A DNA stretch of 64,000 nt, taken from the NCBI GenBank assembly GCA_020796225.1, contig CM036760.1, positions 5,250,001 to 5,314,000 of the forward strand, given 5' to 3'. The position numbers and the translations under genes were made by a program. A model generated the notes under the pieces. It was given only the letters and a program-made list of their open reading frames with translations, searched no databases and had not been told where the DNA came from. This document shows positions 51,279 through 62,270 of the stretch, piece by piece. How positions within the stretch are numbered: position 1 is the stretch's first letter; every line of letters begins with the position of its first letter. The stretch comes from Arion vulgaris. Lineage: Eukaryota; Mollusca; Gastropoda; Stylommatophora; Arionidae.

Positions 51279-51474
51279 TTTAATAAAATAACCACGGACT
51301 CCAATAGTAAAACTGTAGCACAGCTTACAGTGTTCTATCAAACATATATGTCAGCCCACATCAAACGGAATTTCTGATTCCCCACTGAACTGTTTATGTT
51401 ACTGATCGGGGGCCACAGATAAACCAGAGTCAAATATAAACTTATTTAGTTATTTAAAGCTGGCTGTGGATAAA

Positions 51475-51795
51475 CCTACTGACAAACGGATGTGAGTCAT
51501 GGACAATGACCACACAGATCGAAAAATCTCTGAGGGCCACAGAAATGTGGTTTTATAGAAGAATGACGAGAATCCCATGGACTGCTAAAATGACTAATGT
51601 TGAGGTGCTGAATGAGATCAAGACACAGAGAAAGCTTATCCTCAATATAAGAAAGAGGCAGTCATCATTTTTCGGACATGTGATGAGGAGGCGAGGTTAA
51701 GAACACATCGTGACAACCGGTAAAATCGAGGGTAGACGAGACAGAGGAAGACAGCGAGAAACATTTTGGATAGCCTGACTTCATGACATGGTAGA
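51475..51795 (+). pseudogene. LINE-R (RTE-like) RT C-terminal relic
   Basis: Reads TQIEKSLRATEMWFYRRMTR, IPWTAKMTNVEVLNEIKTQR, SSFFGHVMRRRG, stop, then HIVTTGKIEGRRDRGRQRET. The matching C-terminal half is at 37201-37381. One stop and a frameshift near the end. Confidence 0.85.
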
Positions 51796-51799
51796 GCGT

Positions 51800-52596
51800 C
51801 AACATCTGAGTTGATAGCAAACACCAACGACAGAGATTTGTGGAGATTTGTGGACAAGGGCGTCCTGAACTTCCTCTTAACTGCTTGTCTTAAAAACATA
51901 CCTAGCCACTAGATGGTATTTAGGCGGATATATTATAACCGCAAATGGCTACTTACACGTGGCTTAAATTCTTTTAAATCAGTGTTCTGATCTTTGCTCA
52001 ATCTTTTATTCAAATTATAATTTGGTGTCTGTTTTCAATACAAAGTGTGACCGTTGCGCGCGAGGTAGAAAAACTGTCAAAAGCGGGCTCCCACGCGAAG
52101 GTCACATACTGGCACAGACGTCGAGTGCCGCCCAAATACAGGCCACTCCAAAAAAGTAGTAAACCCGCCAAACTGGTACAAATGTCACTAACAATTATTC
52201 GTAATAGGTTACCCTCTCTTCGGTACTACTTTCACGGATTCAAATCTTGGAATTTAAAATTGTGTGTTTCTGACTTTCAGTACCGTTGATCGTGTGTGTA
52301 GTAAGTGTGTGTATTATGTGTTCAGTATTCGCAAATGAAGACGGGGTGGATTTAACTAATATCTCCGTCGCTGTGTACTCTACTTAATACATGAACCAAC
52401 ACGTTAGTTACCGCCGAGTTAATTCCCCATAAAATATCATGGTCGGAATTGATCCAAACAAGACAACGATATGTGTTAATGTAGTGTAATGCACTTCGCT
52501 AGCATTTAAAAAAAACACACAATGATTTAAATTTGAACTTTGTATCTGAAGTAAGAGCACAGACTACGTTTATACAGTCTTCGTATTTCTATATTC
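51800..52596. other. Unassigned sequence
   Basis: 51800-51870 continues the LINE C-terminus. 52047-52289 is an open frame rich in Lys/Arg (VAREVEKLSKAGSHAKVTYW) without a recognised domain. Otherwise nothing. Confidence 0.3.
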
Positions 52597-52608
52597 TCAT
52601 AAGGAAGG

Positions 52609-52844
52609 TGGGCGACTGTAGCTTAAGTGGTAGCGAGCTCAATCCCAAGCGTACCTGGTTCAAACACCGCAGCGAGTAGTTTGGAATCAAATTCGTGTCC
52701 GTGGATTTTAACAAACGTTAAAAAGTAGACCTTACCGCTCAGAAAGCAATGGCAAACTACTGAACGTATAAGTGGTGTCTAGAAAATCAACGACTTGTTT
52801 ACTGTGGTTAATGACGATGTCCTGTAAAGGATATGCCAGGATTT
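52609..52844 (+). mobile_element. SINE-F, full length, 12-bp TSD
   Basis: tcataaggaagg at 52597-52608 and 52845-52856. Sense head gcgactgtagcttaagtggt and acctggttcaaacaccg are A- and B-box-like. Body cagaaagcaatggcaaacta; 3' end tatgccaggatttt. The only plus-strand reference copy. Confidence 0.93.
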
Positions 52845-52989
52845 TCATAAGGAAGGAAGGACGGACTTATTCGTTCAATATTTCAGCAACGTAATTGCAG
52901 TTCTACCAGAAGATTCTACCAGCTCAACTGTAGTACTGGTATCATTGTGTGATTCGTTTCGTGATTGTTATGAAGAATCGCATGCCCAG

Positions 52990-53235
52990 CTGTTGTAGAA
53001 TTGTGAAAATTGGTAAAAATTGTCAAGTTTCGTAAGAATTGTGAAATATTGTCAAGTTTCTTAAGAATTGTTTAAATTGTCAAGTTTCGTAAGAATTGTA
53101 AAAAATTGTCAAGTTTCGTAAGAATTGTGAAATATTTTCAAGTTTAGAATTGTTGAAATTGTCAAGTTTCGTAAGAATTGTTAAAAATTGTCAAGATTCA
53201 TAAGAATTGTTAAATATTGACATCATAAGAATTGT
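52990..53235. repeat. About 28-bp tandem repeat (gtcaagtttcgtaagaattg)
   Basis: Seven to eight imperfect units of gtcaagtttcgtaagaattg plus a t/a-rich spacer. Confidence 0.85.
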
Positions 53236-53289
53236 ACTGAATGTAGAAATACTTTAACAAGTGTCTTGTTTATTATATTTAATAATTTC

Positions 53290-53690
53290 TTGCATTGCAT
53301 TTTGGTGGATAACTATGTGTCCCCCGATCTCTTTCTTACACAGAAAGATCTTGACTTGGCGACAGTGTACGAACTCCGTAGCACCGTTAATGTCCCCGAT
53401 GTAATTTTGAAGATGGTAAAAATGTGTGTATGAATTTTATTTTAATATTTTTATAGAATTCTGCACAGGCAGCTCATTTGCAGTTTACCATATCCAGTTT
53501 CAACTTCCAATGGTTCTTTTACGTGCTCCACTTGAACACAGAATCTACGTTTTATCGTCCGTCTCTGGTAGGACTAGAACACGATCTCACCTACACTGAG
53601 ATCAGCACTCTCTTAAAACATATTTCACGCAGGGTACGAACCGAATATCTTTGGAGCGAGAGGTGATCACATTACCGCCACCCATTACAG
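53290..53690 (-). mobile_element. SINE-G copy
   Basis: Minus-oriented. The right end on the minus strand reads gtaatgggtggcggtaatgt (A-box-like) and tattcggttcgtaccctg (B-box-like). Body agcaccgttaatg-type, ctacgttttatcgtccgtct. No CAAT tail at the left. Confidence 0.75.
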
Positions 53691-54205
53691 CCGTCATGCT
53701 CTGATGATTAGTTACGTCCTGAATCCATCTTTTCCGTGGCCTTCCTCTTCTTAACTTTACCGGGATGCCTCCTTCCATGATGGTCTTCCCCAACCCTTCG
53801 TGTCTATTCATATGCCCAGAATACTTCCATTTTCTCATTCTTATTTGCAGCACAAGCTAGGTTCCTTTGGTTTTTTAAGTTCTTTCTGGATATATCTATT
53901 TGTTCTCTTCTCTGTCCATGATATACGGAGCATTCTACTGTAATAATTTTATTCAAAAGCACATATATGTTTTTTCGCTGCCTTGTTAAATATCCGTTCT
54001 TGACACCCATACATATCAGATCTTTGTTTTCCTATCAGTTTCGTTTCATACTGTTTTTAGTTGCTTAAATATTTATAAGACCATGTATATTCTTCTTTTA
54101 ATTTCCTTCATCCCAGTTCTTTCTCTTGTTAGCAGTGTACCGAGCTTTACAAAACTGTTCACATTTTCTACTTTCTCTCCGTTGAAAATTAATATCTTGA
54201 TCAAC
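53660..54205 (-). pseudogene. LINE-R RT C-terminal relic
   Basis: The minus strand reads NKNEKMEVFWAYE-type, MRKWKYSGHMNRHEGLGKTI and MEGGIPVKLRRGRPRKRWIQ. Upstream (to 54200) it reads an F-I-N-G-E-K-type segment like 30846-31034. Frameshifted. Confidence 0.75.
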
Positions 54206-54440
54206 TAATTATTAAATTGCAATTTTACCTTGAGAAGAAATGATTAAAAAAATATCAAAGCAGGCATTGAAGTGGAAGCTAAGGTTCAAGAAAGAGAGGA
54301 CACTCAAGTAAAACTCTGAAACTAACTTTACTGAAAAAGACTAGAAATATCGAACTCAATTCCATGGAAGAGATTGCGTGAGTTGCCTAGGACAGATCGA
54401 TATCAATCAATTACTTATAATATATTCGGTATATCGTGTA
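54205..54440 (+). pseudogene. LINE-R C-terminal fragment
   Basis: tcaaagcaggcattgaagtg, caagaaagagaggac, aactttactgaaaa parallel 36655-36760 and 15090-15170. Confidence 0.6.
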
Positions 54441-54786
54441 TAACGGTACGAGAGGATATAATTTATATATATAATTCATATTTAACATGAATTTCTTCTA
54501 CAGCCCCTGAACAGTACAGTTCCACTATGACAGTATTTCAAAAGTTCACTGGATAAATTCTATAAAATTTAGAAATGTTACTAGAAGGAAAATACGTGTT
54601 ACCATTTGTGATTAATTAACCTTATCAACTGTCATGGACTTCCAGAAGAATCTCTACGCGAGCAGAAATTGATGAAAAATCTACATCTCATCTCATAAAT
54701 GTTCAATATAACTGATACAAACTTTAGGAGCACAGTAACTTAGTTTTGACAACCTTAAGAACAAATCTTGAAACCTGTTAATAATT

Positions 54787-54898
54787 ATGGCATACAATAC
54801 ATATCGATTGAACTATGCGTGTACTTGTGGAAGTAGCAGAAACTACGGGAAGAAGCTGTATGTGTTTGGTGGATCGTCGCAAAACTATACTGATTCCA
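54787..54898 (+). CDS. Candidate kelch-like exon
   Basis: ATG at 54787 (in-frame TGA six codons upstream) opens MAYNTYRLNYACTCGSSRNY, then GKKLYVFGGSSQNYTDS. The frame reaches a strong donor, cca|gtaagt, at 54898, leaving phase 1. LYVFGG followed by S-x-x-x-Y-x-D is the start of a kelch blade. No second blade was found nearby, and the motif is short, so chance cannot be excluded. Confidence 0.25.
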
Positions 54899-55019
54899 GT
54901 AAGTATAAACAACTTCCAGTTACTTTATTTTGATTTATTTTTCGGTGTGGGTAGTTATATGTAACATTATTATAGTACTGCTGTTCTGCAGAATGTTTCT
55001 GTTATTTCCAGTTTTTCTA

Positions 55020-55768
55020 TTTTATGTTACTGTATGGACAGAACTATCAAAGAATATGGATTAGACATTAACATACAGAAAACAAAAACTATGGTAATCA
55101 ACAAGGAAATGGAAAAACCTAAAATGAATATAAAAATACATGGAGAATTACTACATCAAGTAAAAAGCTTCTTATATCTTGGTCAGATGATAACAGATGA
55201 TGGCAGATGTATAACAGAAATTAAAAGAGAATAGGAATGGCCAAAGATAATTTCAATAGTATGAGAAAGTTACTGACGTCGAAACAAATCACAAACAGGC
55301 TAAAAATGAGAATGATCAAATGCTATATATATCCTATATTAATGTATGGCTCGGAAACATGAACAATGAACAAGCAGTTAGAAGACAGAATTGATGCCTT
55401 TGAGATGTGGATATATAGAAGAATAGGCAGAGTTTCATGGACAGAAAAACAGACAAATAAACAAGTTTTAGTAAAACTAGGCATGAAGAAACAATTATTA
55501 AGAGAAATAAAATTCAGACAAGTAAAGTATTTTGGGCACATAAAAAGACATGACACCATGATAAAACATTCACTAGAGGGAAAGTTGAGTGGGGAAGAGC
55601 AAGAGGAAGACCGAGAGATAAGTGGGAGGAAACTTTAAGAAATGGACAGGTTACAGTCTGGCAGTGTGCAACGCCAAGGCGAAAGACAGAGGACGCTGGA
55701 GATTCATTGCAGCCAACCTTCGATGGGGAGACGGCACCTGATGATGATGATGATGTTGCAGCCGTGAA
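55020..55768 (+). pseudogene. LINE-R RT C-terminal region, longest copy
   Basis: Reads MDRTIKEYGLDINIQKTKTM, INKEMEKPKMNIKIHGELLH, QVKSFLYLGQMITDDGRCIT, stop, then (frames vary) LEDRIDAFEMWIYRRIGRVS, KFRQVKYFGHIKRHDTMIKH and GRRTLEIHCSQPSM-like. It ends in (GAT)n. This copy gives the uninterrupted order for 17500, 18480 and 22235. Confidence 0.85.
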
Positions 55769-55769
55769 T

Positions 55770-56555
55770 TCAGAGTCATGACAATATATGCAACTTTTTA
55801 CACTACGCCGAAAAATGTTCGGTTCCTCCGACACCCCGGACCTAATTCACAGGTAGAAGTGTGATGTTTTTTCTGACCCAAACAGCTTTCGGGTAGATAC
55901 AGTTCGTCACAGAAATACAACGGACAAAACACTGTATCCTCCCATTACCCCACAGTATCAATACGGTTTCGTTAGTTTTGACTTTTACCCAAAAAAAATC
56001 TCTGTATTTACTGACTTACTTATTCCTTTACGCATTTACGCTCCTTGTGTGTAGAGCAAGGGACCTAAACAGTCGTTAGCCACTTTCCCCTCTTTATTTA
56101 TTTATACAACAATAACTTTAGTAAAATTATTTCTCCATTTAAGGGTTTTTTCCCACTAAGAGGGCAATTGCCTTTCATTTATTTTGCTAAATCATTACCC
56201 AGAATGCTGGGTTTTTAATATTCATCTCAACTTTTATAATGATGACACATAGTTTTGGTATTTTTTGAACGAAAACTTGTTTGTATTAGTTTGTAAAGTG
56301 AATATTTGGTTAAGTTGCACTTTTGCGCGTGTCTATTCACATAGACGTAACAATGAAATATAATAACCAGGTGAGATTCTTGATGGAGAAAATGGGAAAA
56401 TCTCTTGACCTTATTTTCCGTTCTTATTTGCATTTGTACGCTATGAATTCCAGTGTAGTCATAGCTTCTAATATGGAAAATCCGACCAATTTTTGTGTGA
56501 TTGCTTGCTTTCTTTATCACCAGTGCCCATTAGGTACCATTTAGGTATTCCTTGC
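55770..56555. other. Unassigned sequence
   Basis: No domain or repeat recognised. Minus frame 56227-56520 has no motif. Confidence 0.3.
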
Positions 56556-56559
56556 TCCG

Positions 56560-56940
56560 ATTTCAGAGGTGCTCGTAAATTATATACCCAAGTAAAGGAT
56601 AATGATTTTCTGTAGTTCAATCGTGTACCGAGTTTTGGGCCCAGCCAGAGCCAACTATAAACTACTGGGCCTTCGGACTCAGGTGAGAATTGTGGGAAAT
56701 CAGACCCCAACTACACTATGTGACCTCGCATTCCTGTATTGGTGTATATAGACGAATTCATTTTAAAATCAACACAAAATGCTAATTCGAAGTCATATTA
56801 TGCAACAAGTTAAGTTTAACAATAAGGAATATCAATATTATAAATATTTTTCACCAATAAATAACCATAGACTCACCGAATTGAGTAAAATTGCAAAAGC
56901 GTGCAGTGTTCTATCAAACATCTGTAATTTCCAGATCCAT
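56560..56940. repeat. Dispersed repeat, uninterrupted copy
   Basis: Contiguous counterpart of 50160-50380 plus 51280-51420; it serves as the empty-site comparison for the 50388-51278 element. Confidence 0.6.
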
Positions 56941-57119
56941 TTTCTTATCTAGGTCAGGGATAAATGTTTGAATTTTCACTTAATATATATATATCTATCT
57001 ATCTTTTATATATATATCCTTTCTATTCCTGCTGTGTTTTTCAACGTTCAGGGTATGCAAAGAGTTATGCGAAGAGCCCTAGAGTGTGCCTCGTATATGG
57101 TCCCTCCTACCGCCTTATA

Positions 57120-57122
<3 letters not shown>

Positions 57123-57189
<67 letters not shown>
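57123..57189. repeat. (AT)n microsatellite
   Basis: About 33 uninterrupted TA units. It directly precedes a SINE-A. Further short AT runs occur at 57392-57430 and 57598-57620. Confidence 0.97.
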
Positions 57190-57192
<3 letters not shown>

Positions 57193-57391
57193 GAAAGGAA
57201 GGAACCCTTTCATACCTCGTGGTATATAGGTCAATACAGTGTTAGGCCTGTATTTTTCATTGACCGTCGGCACGCGTCGGGTGATGTGGTCAGCATCACG
57301 CCGGCCGCCTTTACTTTCCCAGAGCATGGCTGGTACCCAGTTGAGGCTGGGTCTACCTGAGAGCCGTCGTGGTCGGGAAAAATTCCACGCA
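57190..57391 (-). mobile_element. SINE-A, head replaced by AT repeat
   Basis: 3' terminus aaaggaaaggaaggaaccct at the left; the body ends at gggaaaaattccacgcatat, where the tRNA head should begin, and AT repeats follow. Confidence 0.85.
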
Positions 57392-57439
57392 TATATATAT
57401 ATATATGATATATATATGTATATATATATTGTTATTGGT

Positions 57440-57592
57440 TACTAAACTGACGTCATAGCACTCCGGACAGACATATAGGTGCTCAGTCTCCCCAACAGAT
57501 ATCGAAGAGTATGCATACTGATGGTTCCTGTGACTCGCTGATTAAACACACCTCTCACTCTGCCTCTCAGGCATCCAGCTCGACTTGAACAA
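57440..57592 (-). mobile_element. LINE-N 3' fragment
   Basis: The minus strand reads AGCLRGRVRGVFNQRVTGTI, SMHTLRYLLGRLSTYMSVRS, AMTSV, matching 4215-4350 without the stop seen there. Flanked on both sides by AT runs. Confidence 0.85.
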
Positions 57593-57619
57593 CGGTAATA
57601 TATATATATATATATATAT

Positions 57620-57912
57620 CTGCCCGTTCTCATTGGGAGCATAGATAACATAAAACATAGTTCTCCATTTATTCCTGTTCTGGGCAATCCTCCCTATGCC
57701 TCCCCAGTTGAAGCCCATTTATTTGATATCTTTGTCAAATTCTCTTCTCCCTATGTTCCTTGGTATGTCTCTTTTCCGTTTCTACTGTAGATTCCAGTTC
57801 AGTGCATATCTCGCAATGTTGCTGGATGATTTCTTCGCCGTGTGTGCTATTCATCTCCATCGTCTCTTGCGGATTGTTTACTTTGCAGATCTTTGCTTGG
57901 TGCTATATAATA
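57620..57912 (-). pseudogene. LINE-R C-terminal relic
   Basis: The minus strand reads NIARYALNWNLQ, stop, KRKRDIPRNIGRREFDKDIK, MGFNWGGIGRIAQNRNKWRT. A typical I-A-x-x-A-L-x-W ... I-A-Q-N-R terminal block. Confidence 0.8.
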
Positions 57913-57924
57913 ACTCGTCATTTA

Positions 57925-58155
57925 AAAAGTATACAGGCGAAGGATTGACTTCATGCATCAGGTTTGTCTATATGAACCTTGTCGCTAGTTATGGCGCGCC
58001 ATCTACCGAGTGTTGCACGAACCATAACTCCATCGCTCTAGCAACAATCCTAGGGATATCATTAACAAATTGCACATGTGACACAGTCCGAATTCGAAAC
58101 TACAGCCTTCAGAACGACATGCATACGTCGCAACCACTTCTCCATTTTAAAAAAA
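57925..58155 (-). mobile_element. SINE-B copy
   Basis: 3' end gcgaaggattgacttcatgc at the left; head at the right (gagaagtggttgcgacgtat on the minus strand). Confidence 0.82.
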
Positions 58156-58174
58156 CGGTTACTGCCTATACTAC

Positions 58175-58320
58175 AGCTTTGGTAAAAGGGAAGGGGAGAG
58201 GGTGTAGGACAGGAGGGACATGAGCCTTGGAATTTAATGGCCGCATTGCTAGTGCAGTCGCCGCTAAACTGTTCAGACGACTGCAGTAGCCACGTGGCCA
58301 TTAAATTCATCATAGAGGCC
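58175..58320 (-). mobile_element. Family K repeat, uninterrupted copy
   Basis: The reverse complement reads ctgaacagtttagcggcgac, tgcactagcaatgcggccat, taaattccaaggctcatgtc. This is the joined version of 37150-37200 plus 37783-37840. Confidence 0.6.
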
Positions 58321-58611
58321 ACGAATAGATCTTCGTTACTACATAAACTGCACACAGATGCCTAAAGCGAACTGTTTTCTTTTGTTAAACTATGCTAAAC
58401 ACTCCCACTTCTTTAATCTAGTTTATGCTCCCAACCGATACAAAACTAGGATTATATCAAAAGACAAATCTAAACCCTACATTCAATGGTTGGAAGTGTT
58501 GGCCCCTGCCGATCCCATTAGTGTCTCTGTATAACTATAAATAGTTTGTCAGCAGAACTGTTATCGGCTCTGACATTCTCAAACTACTAAACAAAGTGGA
58601 CCTTACTTTTC
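58321..58611. other. Unassigned sequence
   Basis: Nothing recognised. Confidence 0.3.
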
Positions 58612-59045
58612 CGATTGATCGATTGATTGATTGATTGATAGGACCATCATCATTGCACTTCGGTGAGTAACCATGTGTGCTCCGATCTCTTTCTTACACA
58701 TGAAGATCTCAGCTGCAATTCACGAACATCGGTAGCACCGGCGAGGGTCTCCGATCTAATTTTGAAGATGGTGAAGATATTTATGTTATAATTTCATTGT
58801 AATCTTCTCTAATGAATTTTGCCCGGGTAGCGACTTTCCAGCCTGCTCTTCTCGATTTTGAACTGCCAAGAGTTCTTTTACGTGATCAAATTAAACAGAG
58901 GACCTACGTTTTATCGTCCATCTCCGATAGGACTAGGAACTCAATCTCACCTACACTGAGATCAGGGGTCTCTGGAAAATATCCAGATGGCTCCACGAGG
59001 GAGTGAACCTGTTACCTTTGGCACAAGAGATGTACACCTAACCTC
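58612..59045 (-). mobile_element. SINE-G, full length
   Basis: (GATT)n at 58615-58640 is the tail. The head at the right on the minus strand reads cgtagaggttaggtgtacat (A box) and gtaacaggttcactccc (B box). The most complete copy with 47840-48278. Confidence 0.9.
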
Positions 59046-59255
59046 TACGAAAACTTTTCCGAATTAGGATAATCGTATTGTCCCCTTCCCCATTATCCAC
59101 TGTACTACATTCGTAATGCATAAATGTGATTCCCAGAATTTATTGAGGATCATCATCGTTGCATTCTGGGAGGCTACATAGCGACCAGATCTTCAACATT
59201 TCCATAAGCGTAGAAGACTGTCACTCCAGTTCTGTGTTGATTAATTAAATCTCTT
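59046..59255. other. Unassigned sequence
   Basis: No feature recognised. Confidence 0.3.
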
Positions 59256-59267
59256 GTACCACTAGCA

Positions 59268-59904
59268 GCTGCAAGCACCTGCAGGCAAGATGGTATTTCT
59301 TACAGACTCACTGCCAGCTATACAGGCCCTGAGGCTAAATCCTGGATAGCACAGTACAAAACCTAAAAGAGAACTTGCTCAAGCTTTTAGAAAAGGCAGA
59401 AATTCACTTGCAGTGGATTCCATCTCACTGTGGCATTGCAGGCAATGAGAGTGCCTATGTCTTAGCTAAGGAGGACAGTGCCAAAGAGCAAATTTACCAA
59501 CCCTTGTCTTTTCAAGAGGTTAAAACCCTCATACAGAGAAAATCTGCAGTAGACTGGAAGACAAACACTGGATATGATTATGGAAAAGACTCCCTCAAAG
59601 ACCTAAGCAAAACAGACCAGGTCATTATATTTCGACTACGCACAGGACACTGCAGACTCAACAAACACTTATATAGACTAGGAATAAGTCAAACAGCTTT
59701 CTGTCAGTATCAGCAGAAAGGAACAGACACCAGAGCATATCCTGCAAGACTGTCCTCTCCTGTGAGCTGAGAAGCAACATGTGGCCACACCCAGTCGACC
59801 TGAAAACTAAGCTTTGGGGAAACCTGACAGACCTGAAGCTGACTGCCCAGTTTGTGGTCCACAGTAAATTAAGCGCATGACCAGAGATCGCTGAAGAAGA
59901 AGAA
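59268..59904 (+). mobile_element. LINE-J1 insertion, 12-bp TSD
   Basis: gtaccactagca at 59256-59267 and 59905-59916. The 637-bp insertion encodes the second half of RNase H (LQWIPSHCGIAGNESAYVLA, with the last catalytic Asp changed to Tyr) and the C-terminal block. It ends gaccagagatcgctgaagaa plus gaag. A frameshift occurs near 59715. Confidence 0.93.
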
Positions 59905-60180
59905 GTACCACTAGCAAAGAGTTCGTGGTTGACAGTTCCCGGTTTCAGTATCTCATCGCATACACTCTGGATATGGATGCGGATTTATACGTGTGTGTAA
60001 AAAAAATGATGCATTCCATCTGCTTCTCTTATAGCATTGATGATGTCTGACCTGTTCATTGTGTATCCTTCATCGACCTCTGCTGTGTCAACCAGCCGAT
60101 ATACTCGCTCATTTCTCTTCACGCCTGATGACACAGTACAAAGATAAAAGTTATATGAATCCTTTTTGATGTGCCTAGAG

Positions 60181-60657
60181 CATAGATTCCAAAACTTTTT
60201 CGGTCCACCGCCAATATTGCACAACATAAACTTTGTAACGCCCCCCTCCACATTATAACAGTTTGCCAACGCGCACCCCCACTCCCATTCACCCCCACCC
60301 CCATATATACATGCTCTATTTTCTCTTTGACATAGAAAATTAATATATATATATGCCATACATGGTCAATTTTCAAGTGATTATATGCAAGAAATAGAAA
60401 ATTTATGAAAAATTGAATCGTGTAAGACGGGCATAAGATGAATTTAAATGCAGAATTCACATTTTAAATGATTATTCAATCGCAAAATCACGACAATAAT
60501 TTATTTTAAAATATTTATTATTAATTTCTTCTTTAAGGAGCAGCCGACTCCTAATCGCCTGAACACCCCTCCTCCCAATTCTTCTGAACCCACCATCGCC
60601 CCCTAGAACGCTTCAGCGCCCAGTTGGGGTTGGTACCGCCCACTTTGGGAAATGCTG
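60181..60657. mobile_element. Non-autonomous hAT-like element, perfect 8-bp TSD
   Basis: gcctagag at 60173-60180 and 60658-60665. Ends catagattccaaaac and actttgggaaatgctg. C-rich internal stretches. Minus frames at 59985-60460 overlap it and are artefacts. Confidence 0.88.
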
Positions 60658-60664
60658 GCCTAGA

Positions 60665-60755
60665 GTGATACCACCACCACTACTACTATCACCATTACTG
60701 CTGCTACCACTACTACAACCACCACTTCTAACACAACTAATACTACCGCTATAAT
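60665..60755. repeat. Degenerate ACC/ACT triplet repeat
   Basis: taccaccaccactactactatc and following imperfect triplets. Confidence 0.85.
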
Positions 60756-60764
60756 GAAAAAGTA

Positions 60765-60935
60765 GACCTAAGAGGCAGAGATGAGTGTGTTTAACTAGCT
60801 AGCCACGGGAACCATCAGTATGTATGCCCTTCGACATCTGTTGGGGGAGACTGCTCACATATGGATCTGCCCAGAGTGCTATGCAGTCGATTCAATAACC
60901 AATAAGGACTGTTTTTTATAGGTTAATAAAGCTTG
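60765..60935 (+). mobile_element. LINE-N 3' fragment
   Basis: aagaggcagagatgagtgtg, accatcagtatgtatgccct, ctgttgggggagactg, ccagagtgctatg match the LINE-N 3' end at 4225-4350. Confidence 0.75.
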
Positions 60936-60974
60936 AAAACAAATGTTTGGTATGCGTGTTCATATTTTTAATAA

Positions 60975-61535
60975 CTACTTTATCTTGTTTTGGTATAGCT
61001 TCCTTCATAGCTAACCAGGTTGTCATCTTGGAGCATTCCTGCTCCCTCTTTAGCCAGTCTGTTAGCATCTTCATTCCCCTTGATCTTGCAGTGTGAGGGT
61101 ATCTACTGGAGTATTACCCTCCCGCCCGATTGTTACCAGGGCCCAAAATTTGGGGTGTAAAGAATAGAACCACTGTTACTTGCCACGCATGTTGTAAAAT
61201 GCGATTAAGGAGGTTTGGCTGAAATCGGATGCATGTGTCCTACACGTGTATAAGTCTATGCGTTTAGGAACCTACCAAACCAATGTGCAACGTATACACG
61301 TTCTTGGCAAAGATCAAACATATCACAAAGAGTGATTAAAATTGGTCATAAAGAACGAACGCAAAGAAGAAGAAGACTACCCTCTCATAATCATGGGACA
61401 ACTGGGCTAAGGTTGATTTGAGATCACTTAGTTCTGTGTTCCTTTCAGATTTCAGTGCTGAGATAGCAGACAATGCATCTGTCAAAAACTATTTTTTCCA
61501 TGTATTTGGTTCATATGTTGTAGTGCCACTTTTGA
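60975..61535 (-). pseudogene. RNase H LINE relic split by SINE-C
   Basis: The minus strand from 61535 reads DALSAISALKSERNTELSDL then KSTLAQLSHDYERV. Beyond the SINE it continues IPSHCKIKGNEDANRLAKEG then AGMLQDDNLVSYEGS. Asp, His and a final Asn-for-Asp-type position can be seen. Close to LINE-J but a distinct lineage. Confidence 0.78.
61122..61377 (+). mobile_element. SINE-C, full length, short TSD
   Basis: taccctc at 61115-61121 and 61378-61384 flanks 256 bp, head ccgcccgattgttaccaggg, tail acgcaaagaagaagaagac. Confidence 0.87.
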
Positions 61536-61539
61536 CCAA

Positions 61540-62270
61540 AGGTCACTACAAAACAGAACGGGGTAAAGAACACCCAAAACACAACAAGGACGATCGATAT
61601 TACCAACTGTCCAGAAGCCATACTTCGCCTCCGGACGGGTCACAACTGAATGAGACACCACCTGTAATCTAAATTCAAGATAGGCACCATTGATCTGTGA
61701 CTTGGTGGGTATGACAACAGAACTGCCCCCAGTTCATAGTTCATAAGTACGGTTCCAACTTCACTGCAACGGGTCACCCCATAATTGCTCCGTTCCTGTG
61801 CCAATGAATATCACACGAAATGCTAACACCTGTGAAAAGTTTGGTGTGTGAACTAATTCCAGAATGAAACAGCCGCGTACCGCCACAAAAAAGCAACCTG
61901 CACCGCATAAAATGCATATGGCCATCGCGAATGTAGCAACACAAAACTGATCATCACTTGAATTGCAATTCTTGTCGAAGAGGACATCAATCACGGCAAA
62001 ATCCAGCTTTCTGCACCCGCAATATAACTGCATACGGCAGATTGAGCTTGTTCCATTGAGCCATTTTCTGAATACACACAACAAACGCACGGTTGACACA
62101 GCAAAAGCATTCCATGCCCCAGTATGCAGACCTAAGACGAAAGAGGTGGCCCACTTACACCAGCGTCCAAGACAAAATGTATGGCATCGCTGATAATATG
62201 AGGCAGACGGCCGCCTTTATTAGAGAATCCGAAATCTCAATCTAGTGAGAACCCAGAAGAAGAAGAATAT
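61540..62270. other. Unassigned sequence ending in GAAGAA repeat
   Basis: gaacccagaagaagaagaat at 62245-62266 resembles the LINE/SINE 3' tails. A minus frame (62099-61761, no ATG) is Cys-rich and hydrophobic (DQFCVATFAMAICILCGAGC) but has no recognised domain. It could be a retroelement 3' region in plus orientation. Confidence 0.3.

Larger units (their letters stand above)
50140..51420. repeat. Dispersed repeat interrupted by a TIR element
   Basis: 50160-50380 and 51280-51420 match a contiguous repeat at 56560-56935 (aatcagacc, gaattcatttcaaaatcaat, cagtgttctatcaaacat). The extra 890 bp carries imperfect inverted ends: gggcagtaccaacag at 50388 and ctggtggtacttccc ending at 51278. Confidence 0.6.

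Noticed and set aside
56964..57327. Ile/Tyr repeat frames
   Set aside because: Direct product of the (AT)n microsatellite.
59985..60460. Two minus-strand proteins of about 115-125 residues
   Set aside because: They overlap the hAT-like element 60181-60657 and have Gly-rich low-complexity sequence.
61761..62099. Cys-rich membrane protein exon on the minus strand
   Set aside because: No ATG, no convincing splice sites, and a GAAGAA tail downstream on the plus strand suggests a retroelement 3' region.
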